The notes under the pieces: model-generated
Told to the model about the DNA's origin: nothing
The model's input: only the letters and a program-made list of their open reading frames with translations
Database searches by the model: none
Source: Gnetum montanum
Lineage: Eukaryota; Streptophyta; Gnetopsida; Gnetales; Gnetaceae
Direction: 5' to 3'
Length of the DNA: 29,295 nucleotides
Assembly (NCBI GenBank): GCA_015680685.1
Contig: MNCI01025135.1
Coordinates: forward strand, 3,980-33,274
Shown: positions 1-10,083 of the stretch, in pieces
How the letters are laid out: each line of letters begins with the position of its first letter
Position numbering within the stretch: position 1 is the stretch's first letter
Translations under genes and position numbers: made by a program

Positions 1-194
1 TAAAACATCATATACCACAAGCTTACTTAACCATATAACCATGACAATACAAGTAAGTTTGAGAAGAAAATGATTAATTAACCCTGAATGTTCCATTAAG
101 GCACGCAAGCACTTAGTCCTTGAAGTTCGACCGGATCACACGTGAAACGCTTGTATTCATATGGTTGAGTGTATGGGTACCTCCCCACTCATCA
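1..194 (+). repeat. 3' end of an Athila-type LTR (truncated by window start)
   Basis: This stretch matches the last ~190 bases of the LTR at 20481-21421, including the shared block around AAGCTTACTTAACC, the segment TTCATATGGTTGAG and the terminal ATCA. It is followed by CATGC (195-199), a possible target-site copy whose partner would lie outside the window. No primer-binding site follows, so this is a 3' LTR or solo LTR rather than a 5' LTR. The sequence after 194 resembles the post-pol region of a related element, so this LTR probably landed inside element B. Its upstream half is not in the window. Confidence 0.8.
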
Positions 195-1008
195 CATGCC
201 TAAATGTAGGCAACTTCTCTAGATTACACATAAAAAAAAAAGAGATCAAGATCAAAGTGCCGCAAAACAATCACTTCTCCCTTGAATAGAACGCCAAGTG
301 ATTGTATGCCATGTTGTCATAATACTCTTATGAGTGTCCATTATGGGATGAAATAATGTGATGTCACTAATTAGAGGAATTGACTTGGTCTTGATTTTGG
401 AGTGATGGGTTAATGACACATTAATCATGCCCTACACTCAAGATTCATTATGCCCTAGGCTAGTTGCCTCATGTCCCAATCTTTGTAATCCCATCTACAA
501 TTCACCTCATCTTGCTATTCATGAATTTGTGACTTGTATCTTGTGTAGCATTGAATTCATACCTCATCATGGTGGTATCTACATGTATGTGTTTTGTGGA
601 ACTGGTGCAGATTACATTTAACCCTTCTAGTGCCTACGAAAATTTTAAGGTGTGGTTACATAAGGGCATTATAGGTTGGAACCTGCTTTGGGAAGGATCC
701 ACTTGGGTAACCCTTGTAATCTACACTCAAAACACATCACCATCACATCATTTTATACCCTCCAAGAATTACAATACTCTTTCCCTCATCATCCTTCTGG
801 TTCAAACATTCCTATGAACTGACACATGTCCTTTCTCCTCATCCAATTCATGCATTCCATTGCCAGATTCTACACCATTATATTTTTTGGTGCCTTCAAG
901 ACTATTTAATATTACCCTGGACCTTTTACACCGATTTCAAGTCCTTCATTTTTGAGTTTATATTTTCAAAAATTTATCAATTTTTCTAAGTACCTGAATT
1001 TAAACAGG

Positions 1009-1053
1009 CCATGATATCACGTATGCAGTATCACGTTTGACGTGATATCATGG
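1009..1053. repeat. Perfect 13-bp inverted repeat with GATATC cores
   Basis: The arms CCATGATATCACG (1009-1021) and CGTGATATCATGG (1041-1053) are exact reverse complements, separated by 19 bases that hold another half-copy (TATCACG). Similar GATATC-rich words occur in the U3 of the minus-strand LTR (22726-22799) and, as GATATT variants, in the LTR at 4596. It probably belongs to a U3 remnant. Confidence 0.75.
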
Positions 1054-1105
1054 TCGTGCTATCATGTATACGATATCGCGTTGCACAAAACTATATATAT
1101 GGACC

Positions 1106-1106
<1 letters not shown>

Positions 1107-1148
<42 letters not shown>
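1107..1148. repeat. 42-base poly-C run next to an ambiguous base
   Basis: Forty-two C in a row are followed by AGC, N at 1152 and then TGTGGGGG. The run sits just after a TATA-like stretch. Its length and the N point to a hard-to-sequence tract or an assembly join. Proline- or glycine-repeat ORFs read across it are artefacts. Confidence 0.9.
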
Positions 1149-1580
1149 AGCNTGTGGGGGAATTTTTTAAATTTCCTTCTATAACTCGTGACTTGTGCAC
1201 CTCGTATTCCAATAGCCATAACTTGCTCGCTAGCACTCTGATTCTTATTTCGAAAGAACCTACTTGAACCTGGAGTGTTCAACATAGTCATGGGGGAGGG
1301 GTACACTCCAAATTGTGTATAAATTTTTTGAAATCCATCATCATCTGAAGGATACTATAAAGGATAATTGATTACAAAAATGATGATAAACATATGCCAA
1401 AAATAATCTTATCTCCTCAACTACACCAAGAAATTAAATTTTAAACCCACCTAATCAAATTAAGGGGCCCAATATTAAAACTTTTAGGGGACATTTCCAC
1501 AAGATTCTCTGGATCACACAAGATAAGAAACGAATTCATTAAGGCAAAAGTAAGGTATAACTTAAACTTTGTAAATGACC

Positions 1581-1610
1581 TTACTAATGGTTGACATTGT
1601 GTGATTACAG
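1581..1610 (+). promoter_or_regulatory. Splice-acceptor-like site before the extra ORF of element B
   Basis: TTACTAAT (1581-1588) matches a plant branch-point consensus. A T/G-rich stretch and ATTACAG follow, ending exactly at the ATG of the downstream ORF (1611). Comparable sites occur at the same relative place in both other copies (20041-20071 plus strand; 23181-23210 minus strand). Spliced env-like messages have been proposed for Athila-group elements, so use as a 3' splice site is plausible, but no donor was identified. Confidence 0.45.
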
Positions 1611-4397
1611 ATGGCCCCTAAATGTGAACAACAAGAAGGACCCTCTTAAGGCATGTCTAGGCGACCCAAGAGAGGTAGAGGATAAGAGTCCCTAAATAAT
1701 GTGTAGAGAAAGAGGTGCAATCATTTAGCATCCATCAAGAGATTCCTGCTACTGCGCAGTCAAGATAGGTTGAAGGAGGAGCTGCTGAAGCGCCTAAACA
1801 GGAAAAACACCTCACATTGTCCCTAGAGTGTGTCCAAGCTATCCAAGAAAGGTCCACATTGGTAGCTGTGATCATGGAATTAAACTTTGGACCTTTCACG
1901 AAATTCACTCCTGAGTCTGTTAGGGACCAACTCAAAGCGTCTCCATTATGGCCTATCCTCTCTGAAAGTGGTGCTTGGTACTTAGGAGAAATGTACAAAT
2001 TTTGTCACAATAAGGAAGAAGGCACCACAGTTGACATTTGTGGTGTATCTATAGATTTTTCCACCAAGGCCATCTCAGAAGTGTTGAACCTTCCAAATAT
2101 AAGGCCAAAAGTTGCTCACCTGTCGACTCACTCTGATGCTGATGCACGAAAAGTTTGGTTGGATAGGATGTATAGCAAAGAGGACAAGACATAAGGAGAT
2201 TTGACATTGGAAGAAAGGATATACTTCAATATTGGCACTTATCACATCTTCCCCACAAAAGGATTAAAAAGAATCTCAACGTATGTAGCAAGAGGAAGTG
2301 TGATATTGATGGGAAAGGCTAATGCTAGCCTTCCTCATCTATATCTCATGGAGATCTTGAGATAGTTTGAAGAATGCAACATAGGGAAATTCACATTGCC
2401 CTTCCCTTGTTTCATCAAGAAGCTGTGCAAACATGCTAGTATTTTGGGGTAAACCAATGACGTTCTCAGAAGAGCCCAAAATGCTTCATTCTCCAAACTA
2501 CTAAAGCCACCAGCCCCAAGGAAAAGTGCTAGTGAGACACTAGAGCGAAAGAAAGAATAGATGGTGGGGCCCACTACAACTCAAACTACAGGGCCTAGCC
2601 AACTCCCAAGCACAAAGCCCAATCAACAACAAGTAGGGTCCAACACGAGCCAGTAAGGCCAACCATCATGACTGCCACAGGATTATCGACCGTCGATGAG
2701 CCATCTCAGGGCCATCACTAAGATGGTCAGTTGGGGAAGTCATGATGATGCTAATCTCTTCCACGTCATCGACGACACCATATGGTCCACAATTTCTATT
2801 GATCATGCATGGGATGAGGTGTCCATTCAAATAGCAGGAGGGGAGACTCATTGGTTTCAACAGATTACAGGGAACACTATGTCTTTCTAGGTGCAATTGG
2901 AAACAGGTGAAGGGCCCACAATGGTGGTCATGTAGCACCAAGATGCAGCAGGAGCCATAGAAGTGGTCACGAACCACATCAAAAAATCTTTCAATATCCC
3001 TATTGTGCCACCAACAGATTTCATAGGAGCACGAGATGCTCAAACTCTAGTCGGTCCCTCAATGACTCCTGTAAAGCATGAAGATGTCCTTAATCGATTA
3101 CTACAGATAAGATAAGTAATGATGTCCTTGTTCAACATCCCACAAGATGTCATAGCAGCACAATTAGATCTCATCTCCACCAAAGGAAAGCTGGTCATGA
3201 CAGAGATCAGGGCGAGCACACAGAAGCAGAGTTGGCAAGACTCCAAGAAAGGCTCATTACCCTGCAATCTGCACAACAAGACCCATCTCAATTAATTTCC
3301 ATAGACCAACTAGACACCTTCAGGATAGAGCAGCTCAATAAATTATTGGTGGACAATAAAAGAATAGTGGAGGAGAAGGAGAAAGCCGATTGGGATGCTT
3401 CTAAGGCACAAGCGCAAACATACGCGCATGCCAAAGCACTTAAGGCCTTACAAGAAGAGAATAAGTAGATCTTTGCTGATAATATTTAGTTAACCACTTG
3501 GGAGAAATAGAAGAATGTTCTTGAGGAAAAGTTTCAGCAATTACGAGAACAATTGATCAGGGTCAACCAAGACATGAGCTATTTGGTTAGAGAGAATCAA
3601 ACCCTCTCAATGGAGGAGGTACACACAATCCGTAAAAAGATAGCCACGAAATAAGCATGTGGAAAAATGAGGCCAAGCGGCATGAAAAGTTAAAGGAGCA
3701 CTTTAAATACTAGGTGGGGATGTACACACAAGTCATAGAAAAGGAGATCCATATGGCCAAGGCCCACATCAATACTTTCAGTGCTCAACACACTGATTGG
3801 CAGGCCATATTGGACACATATGCATTTGTCCATCAAGTAGAGCTTAAAAGCCAAGACCTACAGATTCAAGATCTCATAGATCACATGGAATTGGCAAACC
3901 TATGATATGCCAATCTAGCCATGTTGATAGTAGGATGCCCAAGAATAGAGCTTGAGAAGCAGGTAGTTGCCACCTATGCCAAATATGAAGCAAAATTTGT
4001 AGAGCATAAGAAAACATTACAGAAGCTAGAAGTCACAAATTCTGAACTAGAGGTGGTTAATACCAACTACCAAGGCCAAAAAGATGTTGCAATGAACTTG
4101 GCTTGACAACTTACAGATTTTCAAGAGTACAGGGACAAAGCCAAAGCCTATGAGGAGAAATGATAGTTATTTGCAGCTTGGTACATCAAAGAAAATAAGA
4201 TCTTCCCACAACTACTGTGTCCATGTGAGGTGTTGACTCCATCAAACATTGGAGCATCACCATGGACGACATAGGATCCTTGAACTAAAGAAGAAAAGCT
4301 CCATGCACTCCTTCAGAGCCATCAAATCCCAAAGCCTGGAGCACAAGACAAGGGGAAGTCACCCATGGAGGAGCCACCGCCACCTGGAACCACATGA
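1611..4397 (+). pseudogene. Decayed long ORF in env-like position: plant transposon-protein-like domain plus coiled-coil
   Basis: About 930 codons can be followed from ATG 1611 to TGA 4397. The frame runs 3, then 2 (from about 1730 to 3210), then 1 (to about 3660), then 3, with many in-frame stops. The N-terminal ~40 codons are polar and Q/P-rich. Codons from 1817 to about 2360 hold segments such as GVSIDFSTKAISEVLNLP and RISTYVARGSVILMGKA, which resemble the 'putative plant transposon protein' domain found in ORFs of plant LTR elements. A T/P/Q-rich linker follows (2560-2660). From about 3230 to 4170 the protein is Glu/Lys/Gln-rich with heptad-like spacing, predicted as a long coiled-coil. 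The tail is Pro-rich (EEPPPPGTT). Several stops stand where CAG, CAA or CGA would fit, so C-to-T decay is likely. No reverse transcriptase, integrase, signal peptide or clear membrane segment is seen. The function is unknown. The position between the post-pol region and the PPT matches that of Athila env-like ORFs. Confidence 0.65.
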
Positions 4398-4585
4398 GTT
4401 CTACAAAATTTTGTAATTTTGTGATTTTGTATTCTTTTTTCTATCTATTCCAATTTTGTTCTATTCAATTCTCCACTATGGCATGAATGAATTCCCAATC
4501 AATCAATAATCCCATACCTCTCCACTATGTAATCAATGGAGATTGTTCTCATTTTGTTTGACTCAAGGATGAGTATTCATTCAGT

Positions 4586-4595
4586 CATGGGGGTA
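4586..4595 (+). promoter_or_regulatory. Polypurine tract of element B
   Basis: TCATGGGGGTA lies immediately before the LTR start TGATGA at 4596. The same motif precedes the 3' LTR at 20481 and, reversed, the one ending at 22799. It is the expected plus-strand primer site. Confidence 0.8.
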
Positions 4596-5427
4596 TGATG
4601 AATCATGACTCATTAGGCCCTGATATTGCCCTCGCGATATTGTAGCCTGGCTCGTGATATTGGATGCACAATATCATAGTTCCCGTGTGAGCATATAAAT
4701 ACACAATGGGGTGCATGGGAAAGTAACAGTAAGTTAGTTTTCAATTAGTAGATAGAAGTTAGTTCATTTTTAGTTCTTCTCAACCCTTTCGTCCAGTGCA
4801 TGCCCGTAGTGTGATGATTGTAATTGTACGGCACCTTTATTCAAGTATGATGTACTTGGACAAGCACATGATTAGAAATAAAGATCAATATTACTTCATC
4901 ATTGCAACATTCACTTAGTTTAATTATTTAATTGTTATTATTATTTATTGCTTTCGTAGTTAATATCTCTTCATCCTAAACTCCTTAAACACAGAATGGG
5001 TACGACTTAATCATGAGCATTCAAGTGTGACTACTTGGTATCCTAGTAGCATACCTAGGACATGTCCTTGGTAATCCTAGTAGTAGTCATACACGAGGTC
5101 CAAGATGTGTACGGATGATTAAGGGACAGATGCTCATCGCACTTAGGCTAGCTTAGACTCTATCTCCTTTCTCCTCCTAGCTTAATTAAATTTATTTTCC
5201 ATTGCCTCCAGGAGTAGAACTAAGTTAGAAACCACATCATACACCTTACTCTAGACTAAACCATACATGACAAAGCAAATACTAGTCCAAGTGGGAAGCC
5301 AGCAAATTGTGATCAATGAGTCACTATCTAGATACCACAACTAGCCCCATCTGTGGAGTTCAATCGGATCGTGCATGAAATGCTTGTATTCATATGGTTG
5401 AGTGTAGGGATATCTCGCCACTCATCA
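4596..5427 (+). repeat. 3' LTR of element B (832 bp)
   Basis: The LTR starts with TGATGAATCA after a PPT and ends with CACTCATCA. The U3 holds GATATT-rich palindromic words (4620-4680). A TATA box, TATAAATA, lies at 4694-4701, and a poly(A) signal, AATAAA, at 4877-4882. The last ~80 bases (from about 5350) match the ends of the other LTRs in the window, around CATATGGTTGAG. The U3 is unlike the 45-bp repeat U3 of the plus Athila element. Flank CTTAA (5428-5432) is the probable target duplication; its left partner is outside the window. Confidence 0.88.
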
Positions 5428-8042
5428 CTTAACTAGAGGAGACTCCCAATAATGTCAAGGGCATCCAAATGTTAAACCAACCATTTAGTGACTAAGATGA
5501 GCCCTTGTTTGAAAATATTTAGAAGGCCTAAACCTCCACTATTTGTAGGAAGGGTAATAATATTCTAAGCAACATGATGAAAACCTTTTTGGAAGTCTTT
5601 AGATGATCATATGAAGTCCCCAAATAATCATTCCAACTTAGCATGAGGAGTAGTACACATGAGTAGAAGCACAACTAGATTTACAGACAAGGTACTTACC
5701 TACAAGAGTGAGGGGTTTAGTCTTTGATTTTTTGATTTTCCTTTGAATCCAAGAAACTCTTGCTCCCAAAGAACTGAACTAGGACCTCTAAGATAGAAGG
5801 GAATTTCCAAAATCTTAATGATATCTGGGTCTTGAATAAGCTTCCAATTATAGTTGGGCAAATGACTATAATTGTTGGAAAAACTGTAAATAGAAGATTT
5901 ACTCTAGTTAATGGCAGAGCCAAGGAGAGAGAAATATTGCTCCATCCAAAATAAGAGTTGCTGCACATTGACAACAGTGTTTTGAATGAGGAAAAAGAAG
6001 TCATCAAAGAAATGCATATTAAGAACCTGATATTGAGGGGAAGATAGATGAACCCTAGAGAGAAAGTCAACAGCAATGATGAAGAGCTAAGGGGCAAGAG
6101 GACATCCTTGCCTCATAAACCTATGGATAAATAAGGGAGAAATCATACCAAAGGTAGTAGTAATTCTAGTAGTAGCATATGAGAATAAACATTTCATCAT
6201 ATGAAGGAATGTAGGACCAAAACCTAGTTTAGCCATGGACTTGGTAATAATGTCCCACCTAATATTGCCGTATGCTTTAGCATAATCAAGCTTCATCAAG
6301 AGGATATCTTGACCATCATCCTCTGCCCACAAAAGGCCTTCCCAAGTAGCAAACACATTATTTAAGAAGTATCTCCAAAGGACAAAGCCTGTTTGCTAGG
6401 GAGATATAATGTGCAAAGAATTTTCTTCAATTGTAAGGCTAAGCCCTTTGCCCACACTCTGTAGACCACATTAAGAAGATTAATGGGTTGCCAATTGGAA
6501 ATACAAGTAGGATCCCCCAATGTAGGAAGAAGATGAATGATCCCTTGATATAAATCTGGTCCTAAAGAGCTAGTAAGGGTAGCTTCTCTAATAACTTAGA
6601 ATAGATCATTGCCAACCAGATCCTAATTCTTTTGAAAAATTCAACAAGGAAACCATCATAACAAGGGGCTTTTCCAAAGCTCAAAGCAAAACAAGCTTGT
6701 TGAAGCTCATCCCAAGTAATATCAACTTCTAAAATTTGCAACATGGTAGAATTAACTAACCTAGGATAGCAGTAAATAAGGCCTCAAAATGCTTCTTAAG
6801 ATATGAAAGAAGACTATTGTTGTTAGTGATGATGGTGTTGTCACTAGAAACTTTGTCTAAAGAGGGCAAGGGAGAAGAGTTGTTGAGATACTTGAAAAAT
6901 TCCTTACAATGTTCATTTTGAATGTTTAACCAAGTAAGTCTACTCTTAATTAAGGCACTTTGTGCCTTGTAGACATCCCAATGTTAGAAAGCGAAGCACA
7001 TTCTAGCTAATTTCCCATGAAACTAAGCATTGAAGGGATCTAGAGCTAATTCTTCAGTAAGGTGATCAATAGTGGATTGGATGTTGTTATACTCTTGTTT
7101 GGCACGAGAGACCACTTCCTTGTCATAAAAGTAGGTAAAGTTCCATACTCTACTAGTAGCACGATGCTACCATTGAATCCAAACCACCTAACCTAAGGGC
7201 CTAGGTTCTGCATTACAGAGGTTTGAGGGAAGTTGTTGGGTGAGAGGAGAAGGAAAACATTTACAGTGTAACCAAAAAAGATGAGACTTATTCTAGTGGT
7301 GACTACTGTGGATCTACATAAATATAGTGATGGGGTAAAGGTCTAATAATGTTGTGTGTTGTTGAATAGTAGTAGCTAAAGAAGCTTGCCAAAAAGAAAG
7401 AGTGGAAAAATAAAACCTATCTAACCAACTGTATATGTGAGCCTACCCAAGACAAAGATTACTCCAAGTGAATCTGTGACGATGACCACCAGGAGTTGCC
7501 TTAGCACAATTAGAAAGATAAAAATGTTTCTTAAAATTCAACCATGACTAATACTCGCAATTTGGAAGTTGGAAGAACCACCCCCTCCCAAGCTTATCCA
7601 AGGGAAATTTTATCATATTAAAATCCCCATTGAAAATCCAAAGTACAAAAGGAAGCGAATGGGCTAATTCCTACCACAAACAGGCATATTTTGTAGAGTC
7701 ATTAGGGGCATAAATAGAATAGACCCCGAAAGGTCTACATGAGGAAGAGAAGATAGCCCAAGAAACTTTGTGGCTAGAATCAGAACCACATTGAATGATA
7801 TTGTCTTTCCAATAAGCTGAAAGGAGAATGGTTGCTCCACCTTTTCCACACACATGGAAAATAGCAAGAACTAATGAGTGGGGAAGAAACTAGTATGCTA
7901 AAAGAGATAAGTGGTTGGCTAAAATCTTAAACTTTTGGAAAAAAAAATTGAAAGCGATATTTAAACTAAAGAGAAAGTTGCTAGCACATTTGTGTTGAAG
8001 CTTATCAGTTAGGCCTTGGACATTCCAAGATAAGAGATTCAT
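5428..8042 (-). pseudogene. LINE ORF2: APE endonuclease and reverse transcriptase, decayed
   Basis: The start at 8042 gives MNLLSWNVQGL, the usual opening of plant L1 endonucleases. Further endonuclease signs are GVYSIYAPN (about 7730), GDFNMI (7611-7628) and FTWSN (7458-7474). The reverse transcriptase shows FGKAPCYDGF (about 6680), LDYAKAYGNIRWD (about 6280), RQGCPLAP (about 6100) and HFFDDF (about 6015) in place of FADD. After this comes GLGLLNIF (about 5530), typical of the region behind the polymerase. The frame changes near 6097 and elsewhere, and several stops occur. The endonuclease nicks target DNA and the polymerase copies the RNA at the nick; this copy can do neither. The C-terminal end is lost at the LTR junction. 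Confidence 0.85.
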
Positions 8043-8159
8043 GGGGAAGTAGAAGATATTTCTAATAAAAGGACATCAAAATATTATGGGTTCAAAGTAT
8101 CAGCTTCCATTATGTATAAAATAATATCAAAGGAGTTTCTTGTAATAACAGGTAGAGCA

Positions 8160-9134
8160 AGAGTGTTTTTAGGGAAGAAGAAAAAGGTGGAGCAATAGTG
8201 GAGGATACTTTAGCTCTTTTTCTTCCACCCCCTTCACAAACTCATCACTTAATACTAAATTCTTGAATGACTTTAAAGGGGTGACTTGTGCTTTCAAAGC
8301 AACCTTTATGATAGAACTACATTAGGCCTAAGGGTTGGATGAAGAAATAGGCTTTGAAAATTTTTTAAAAGAGGTTCCAAATTTTAAAGTTTTTGATGGT
8401 GGCTTGGATTTTAGAGTGGCTAAAAAATGGTTTTTTGGAAAGTTGGCAACTTGTTTTTTCTTGGCTAGAAAGGGACATGCAGAAATATGATGTCTAGCTT
8501 GATGATAGTAGCTATAGGAATTTAGGAGATAAAAGTAATCAATTTTTTGAGTAAAAAGTTTCCCTTTGGTTGCAAGGGTAAGAGAGGTCTTTGTAGTAAT
8601 GATAGAACTGAGTTCCATTGACCTCTATGGTCTTTGCAGTAATGATAGAACTCAATTCCATTGACCTCTGTTTAGAAATGATAAGGTTGAGGGTACTCAC
8701 AATGTCCCTCTCCACCAAAGAAAAGATTATAGGAAGGTTTGGTAAGCAAGGGATAACATTGTGGGTTGGCTCATTGACATTAAAGTCGAATTTCCAACCA
8801 CCTACAATAAGGGTTGCATTACATGATGAAAAAATTTGCATTGAGATAGCCTTCTCAAGTTGAGCGAGAGGCCTGAGAGAGTTCTATTAGAACAAAGTTT
8901 TGGGCATAATAGCGAGCATGGAAAACCTAAATACCATGGAGCTGTAAAATATTTTTAATTTGCATATTAATACTCATGCAACGAGTAGAAAACCCACAAT
9001 TGGAATAAAGATAAAATGTGTAGCAAAGTCCTTAAAAACCACTTCAAAAATTTCATTGGAGAAAATCAATAGTGAGAGAGTTTAAGGAACTTCCTTGTAG
9101 AAGAAGCAATGACAGCATTCGGCAATTCACCCAT
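8160..9134 (-). pseudogene. LINE ORF1-like (nucleic-acid-binding) remnant
   Basis: A possible start at 9134 reads MGELPNAVIASS. Between 8841 and 8618 the segment GGWKFDFNVNEPTHNVIPCL resembles the DUF4283-type region of plant L1 ORF1, though this is a tentative match. At about 8510-8460 the segment HHISACP looks like a CCHC zinc knuckle in which the first cysteines have been lost. A Lys/Pro/Ser-rich tail follows. The reading frame shifts several times; one shift is caused by a 43-bp tandem duplication (8586-8671). In plant L1 elements this protein binds the element RNA. Confidence 0.6.
8586..8671. repeat. 43-bp tandem duplication inside the LINE ORF1
   Basis: The unit starting GGTCTTTG(T/C)AGTAATG occurs at 8586 and again at 8629. 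Each copy runs through TTCCATTGACCTCT, with few differences. The 43-bp length is not a multiple of three, so the duplication breaks the frame and makes the peptide around MELSSIIT appear twice in different frames. Confidence 0.85.
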
Positions 9135-10061
9135 GATGAAGGAGGAAATCCTCCCCCCTAGCCCAACCTCACCACAACACTGCTAAGAATCGCACTATCA
9201 CCCCAGTAATCAAAAACCACCTCAACACCCTTGCAAATCAGCACAGCCACCACTCCAACGCAACATAAATCCATCCTACAACAATACAAAACCACTTCAG
9301 CACAACACAAAAGCACCCTGTGGCAACAAAAACTGCCCAATATCTATCAAACAGCAATAGTTGCAACCATTGACCACCAAATGCAAAGTGCAACGAAGCT
9401 ACTAGTAACAAAAACATGACAGAGCACTAAGTGCTAGACCATCAAAAGAGGAAAACACTAGTCACGGGGAGAGGGGAGAGACGGGGTGACTAGCAGCAAT
9501 GCTAATGCATGCATCTAGCAACTATAATGAATGATTTTCTTTGGAATCTGGCAGCTATTTCCAAGAATATTGGAAATATTGGTAAAAAAGGTAATATAAT
9601 TTAGAATTGAAAACTTCAAAAACTAGATGAAGATATAACTATCAAAGTGTGTGCAACACAAGAACTAAATAATAATATTTAGAAAATTCAGAGTACATTA
9701 TATCATCAAAGAGAAAGTCTAAAGAAAAAGCTCAATGGTTTAAGGGATGCTTTTTCAGGTTGTCATCCTTACAACCAATCTTTAAAAACCTCTCCGTTAG
9801 AGTAGGAAAAGGATCAAGCCTTGCCCTTGTTTAGAAGCATCTTCATGGGTTTTCACTTCTTATTAAAAAGTTTCTTGTGAAGAGTAGGAAAACTTTCTCT
9901 AAAGAAAAAAGAGTATATCAATCAAAGATTAAAAAACAAACAACAACAAAAGCTGAAAGCTTCCCATCCTTGAGCCTCTAAAACAAAAAAAAATTATTAT
10001 AGAAAATAAATTAATTATTCAGCTTGTACTAGGAGATATAAATATAGAAACTAGATTTAAC
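9135..10061. other. Unassigned sequence between two LINEs
   Basis: About 0.9 kb with no convincing coding sequence. The first ~350 bases (9135-9490) may be 5' leader of the L1-like LINE: they are C/A-rich on the plus strand with ACAAC-type words. From 9500 the sequence is A/T-rich, with A-runs near 9980. No LTR ends, TSDs or repeats were recognised by eye. Confidence 0.5.
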
Positions 10062-10062
10062 A

Positions 10063-10083
10063 ATCATCATCATCATCATCATC
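10063..10083. repeat. (ATC)7 tail of the RTE LINE
   Basis: Seven ATC units directly follow the RTE 3' consensus on the minus strand. RTE elements end in short simple repeats instead of poly(A), so this marks the LINE 3' terminus. Confidence 0.85.

Larger units (their letters stand above)
195..1580 (+). other. Non-coding post-pol region of element B
   Basis: No protein is recognisable. At 350-400 there is a block like 19345-19390 of the plus Athila element (shared words GTCACT, TTGATTT/TGGATTT). At 625-710 there is another block, around CCTGCTTTGGG, like 19610-19690 (CCTGCTTTGGGGAGGA). A PPT-like motif TCATGGGGGAGGGG lies at 1287-1302. The stretch 1009-1106 looks like U3-type sequence with palindromic GATATC words and an A/T-rich ATATATAT box, so a small LTR fragment may be embedded. 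The poly-C run at 1107 and the ambiguous base at 1152 make this part less reliable. Confidence 0.5.
195..5427 (+). mobile_element. Element B: 3' part of an Athila-related LTR retrotransposon with an extra ORF
   Basis: Parts seen in order: a post-pol region (195-1610) with patchy similarity to 19300-19700 of the plus-strand Athila element, a splice-acceptor-like site (1581-1610), a decayed long ORF (1611-4397), a PPT (4586-4595) and a 3' LTR (4596-5427). The gag-pol part and 5' LTR would lie to the left, beyond the LTR inserted at 1-194. The element is inserted in the L1-like LINE at 5428; CTTAA (5428-5432) is the right-hand target-site candidate. Assigning 195-1610 to the same element as the 3' LTR is an inference from the matching order of parts in the two other copies. 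Confidence 0.65.
5428..9134 (-). mobile_element. L1-like LINE, 3' end cut off by element B
   Basis: On the minus strand the order is an ORF1-like region with a zinc-knuckle remnant (9134 to about 8160), an APE-type endonuclease (from 8042) and a reverse transcriptase (about 6744 to 5717). The coding continues to 5428, where the LTR of element B begins, so the LINE is older than element B. The 5' end is not sharply defined; I place it near the possible ORF1 start at 9134. Stops and frameshifts run throughout, so the copy is dead. Confidence 0.85.

Noticed and set aside
1-194. LTR at 1-194 as the 5' LTR of element B
   Set aside because: No primer-binding site follows it, and upstream of the shared terminal ~80 bases it matches the plus Athila LTR better than the LTR at 4596-5427.
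1048-1306. Poly-Pro and poly-Gly ORFs on both strands
   Set aside because: They are translations of the 42-base C run and cross an ambiguous base.
2666-3291. Minus-strand ORFs of 125 and 83 residues
   Set aside because: They are shadows opposite the decayed plus-strand accessory ORF, which alone shows domain resemblance and a continuous coiled-coil.
9158-9340. Cys-rich 60-residue ORF on the minus strand
   Set aside because: It has no family resemblance, lies in the probable LINE leader, and its Cys codons come from a TGT/TGC-rich repeat-like composition.
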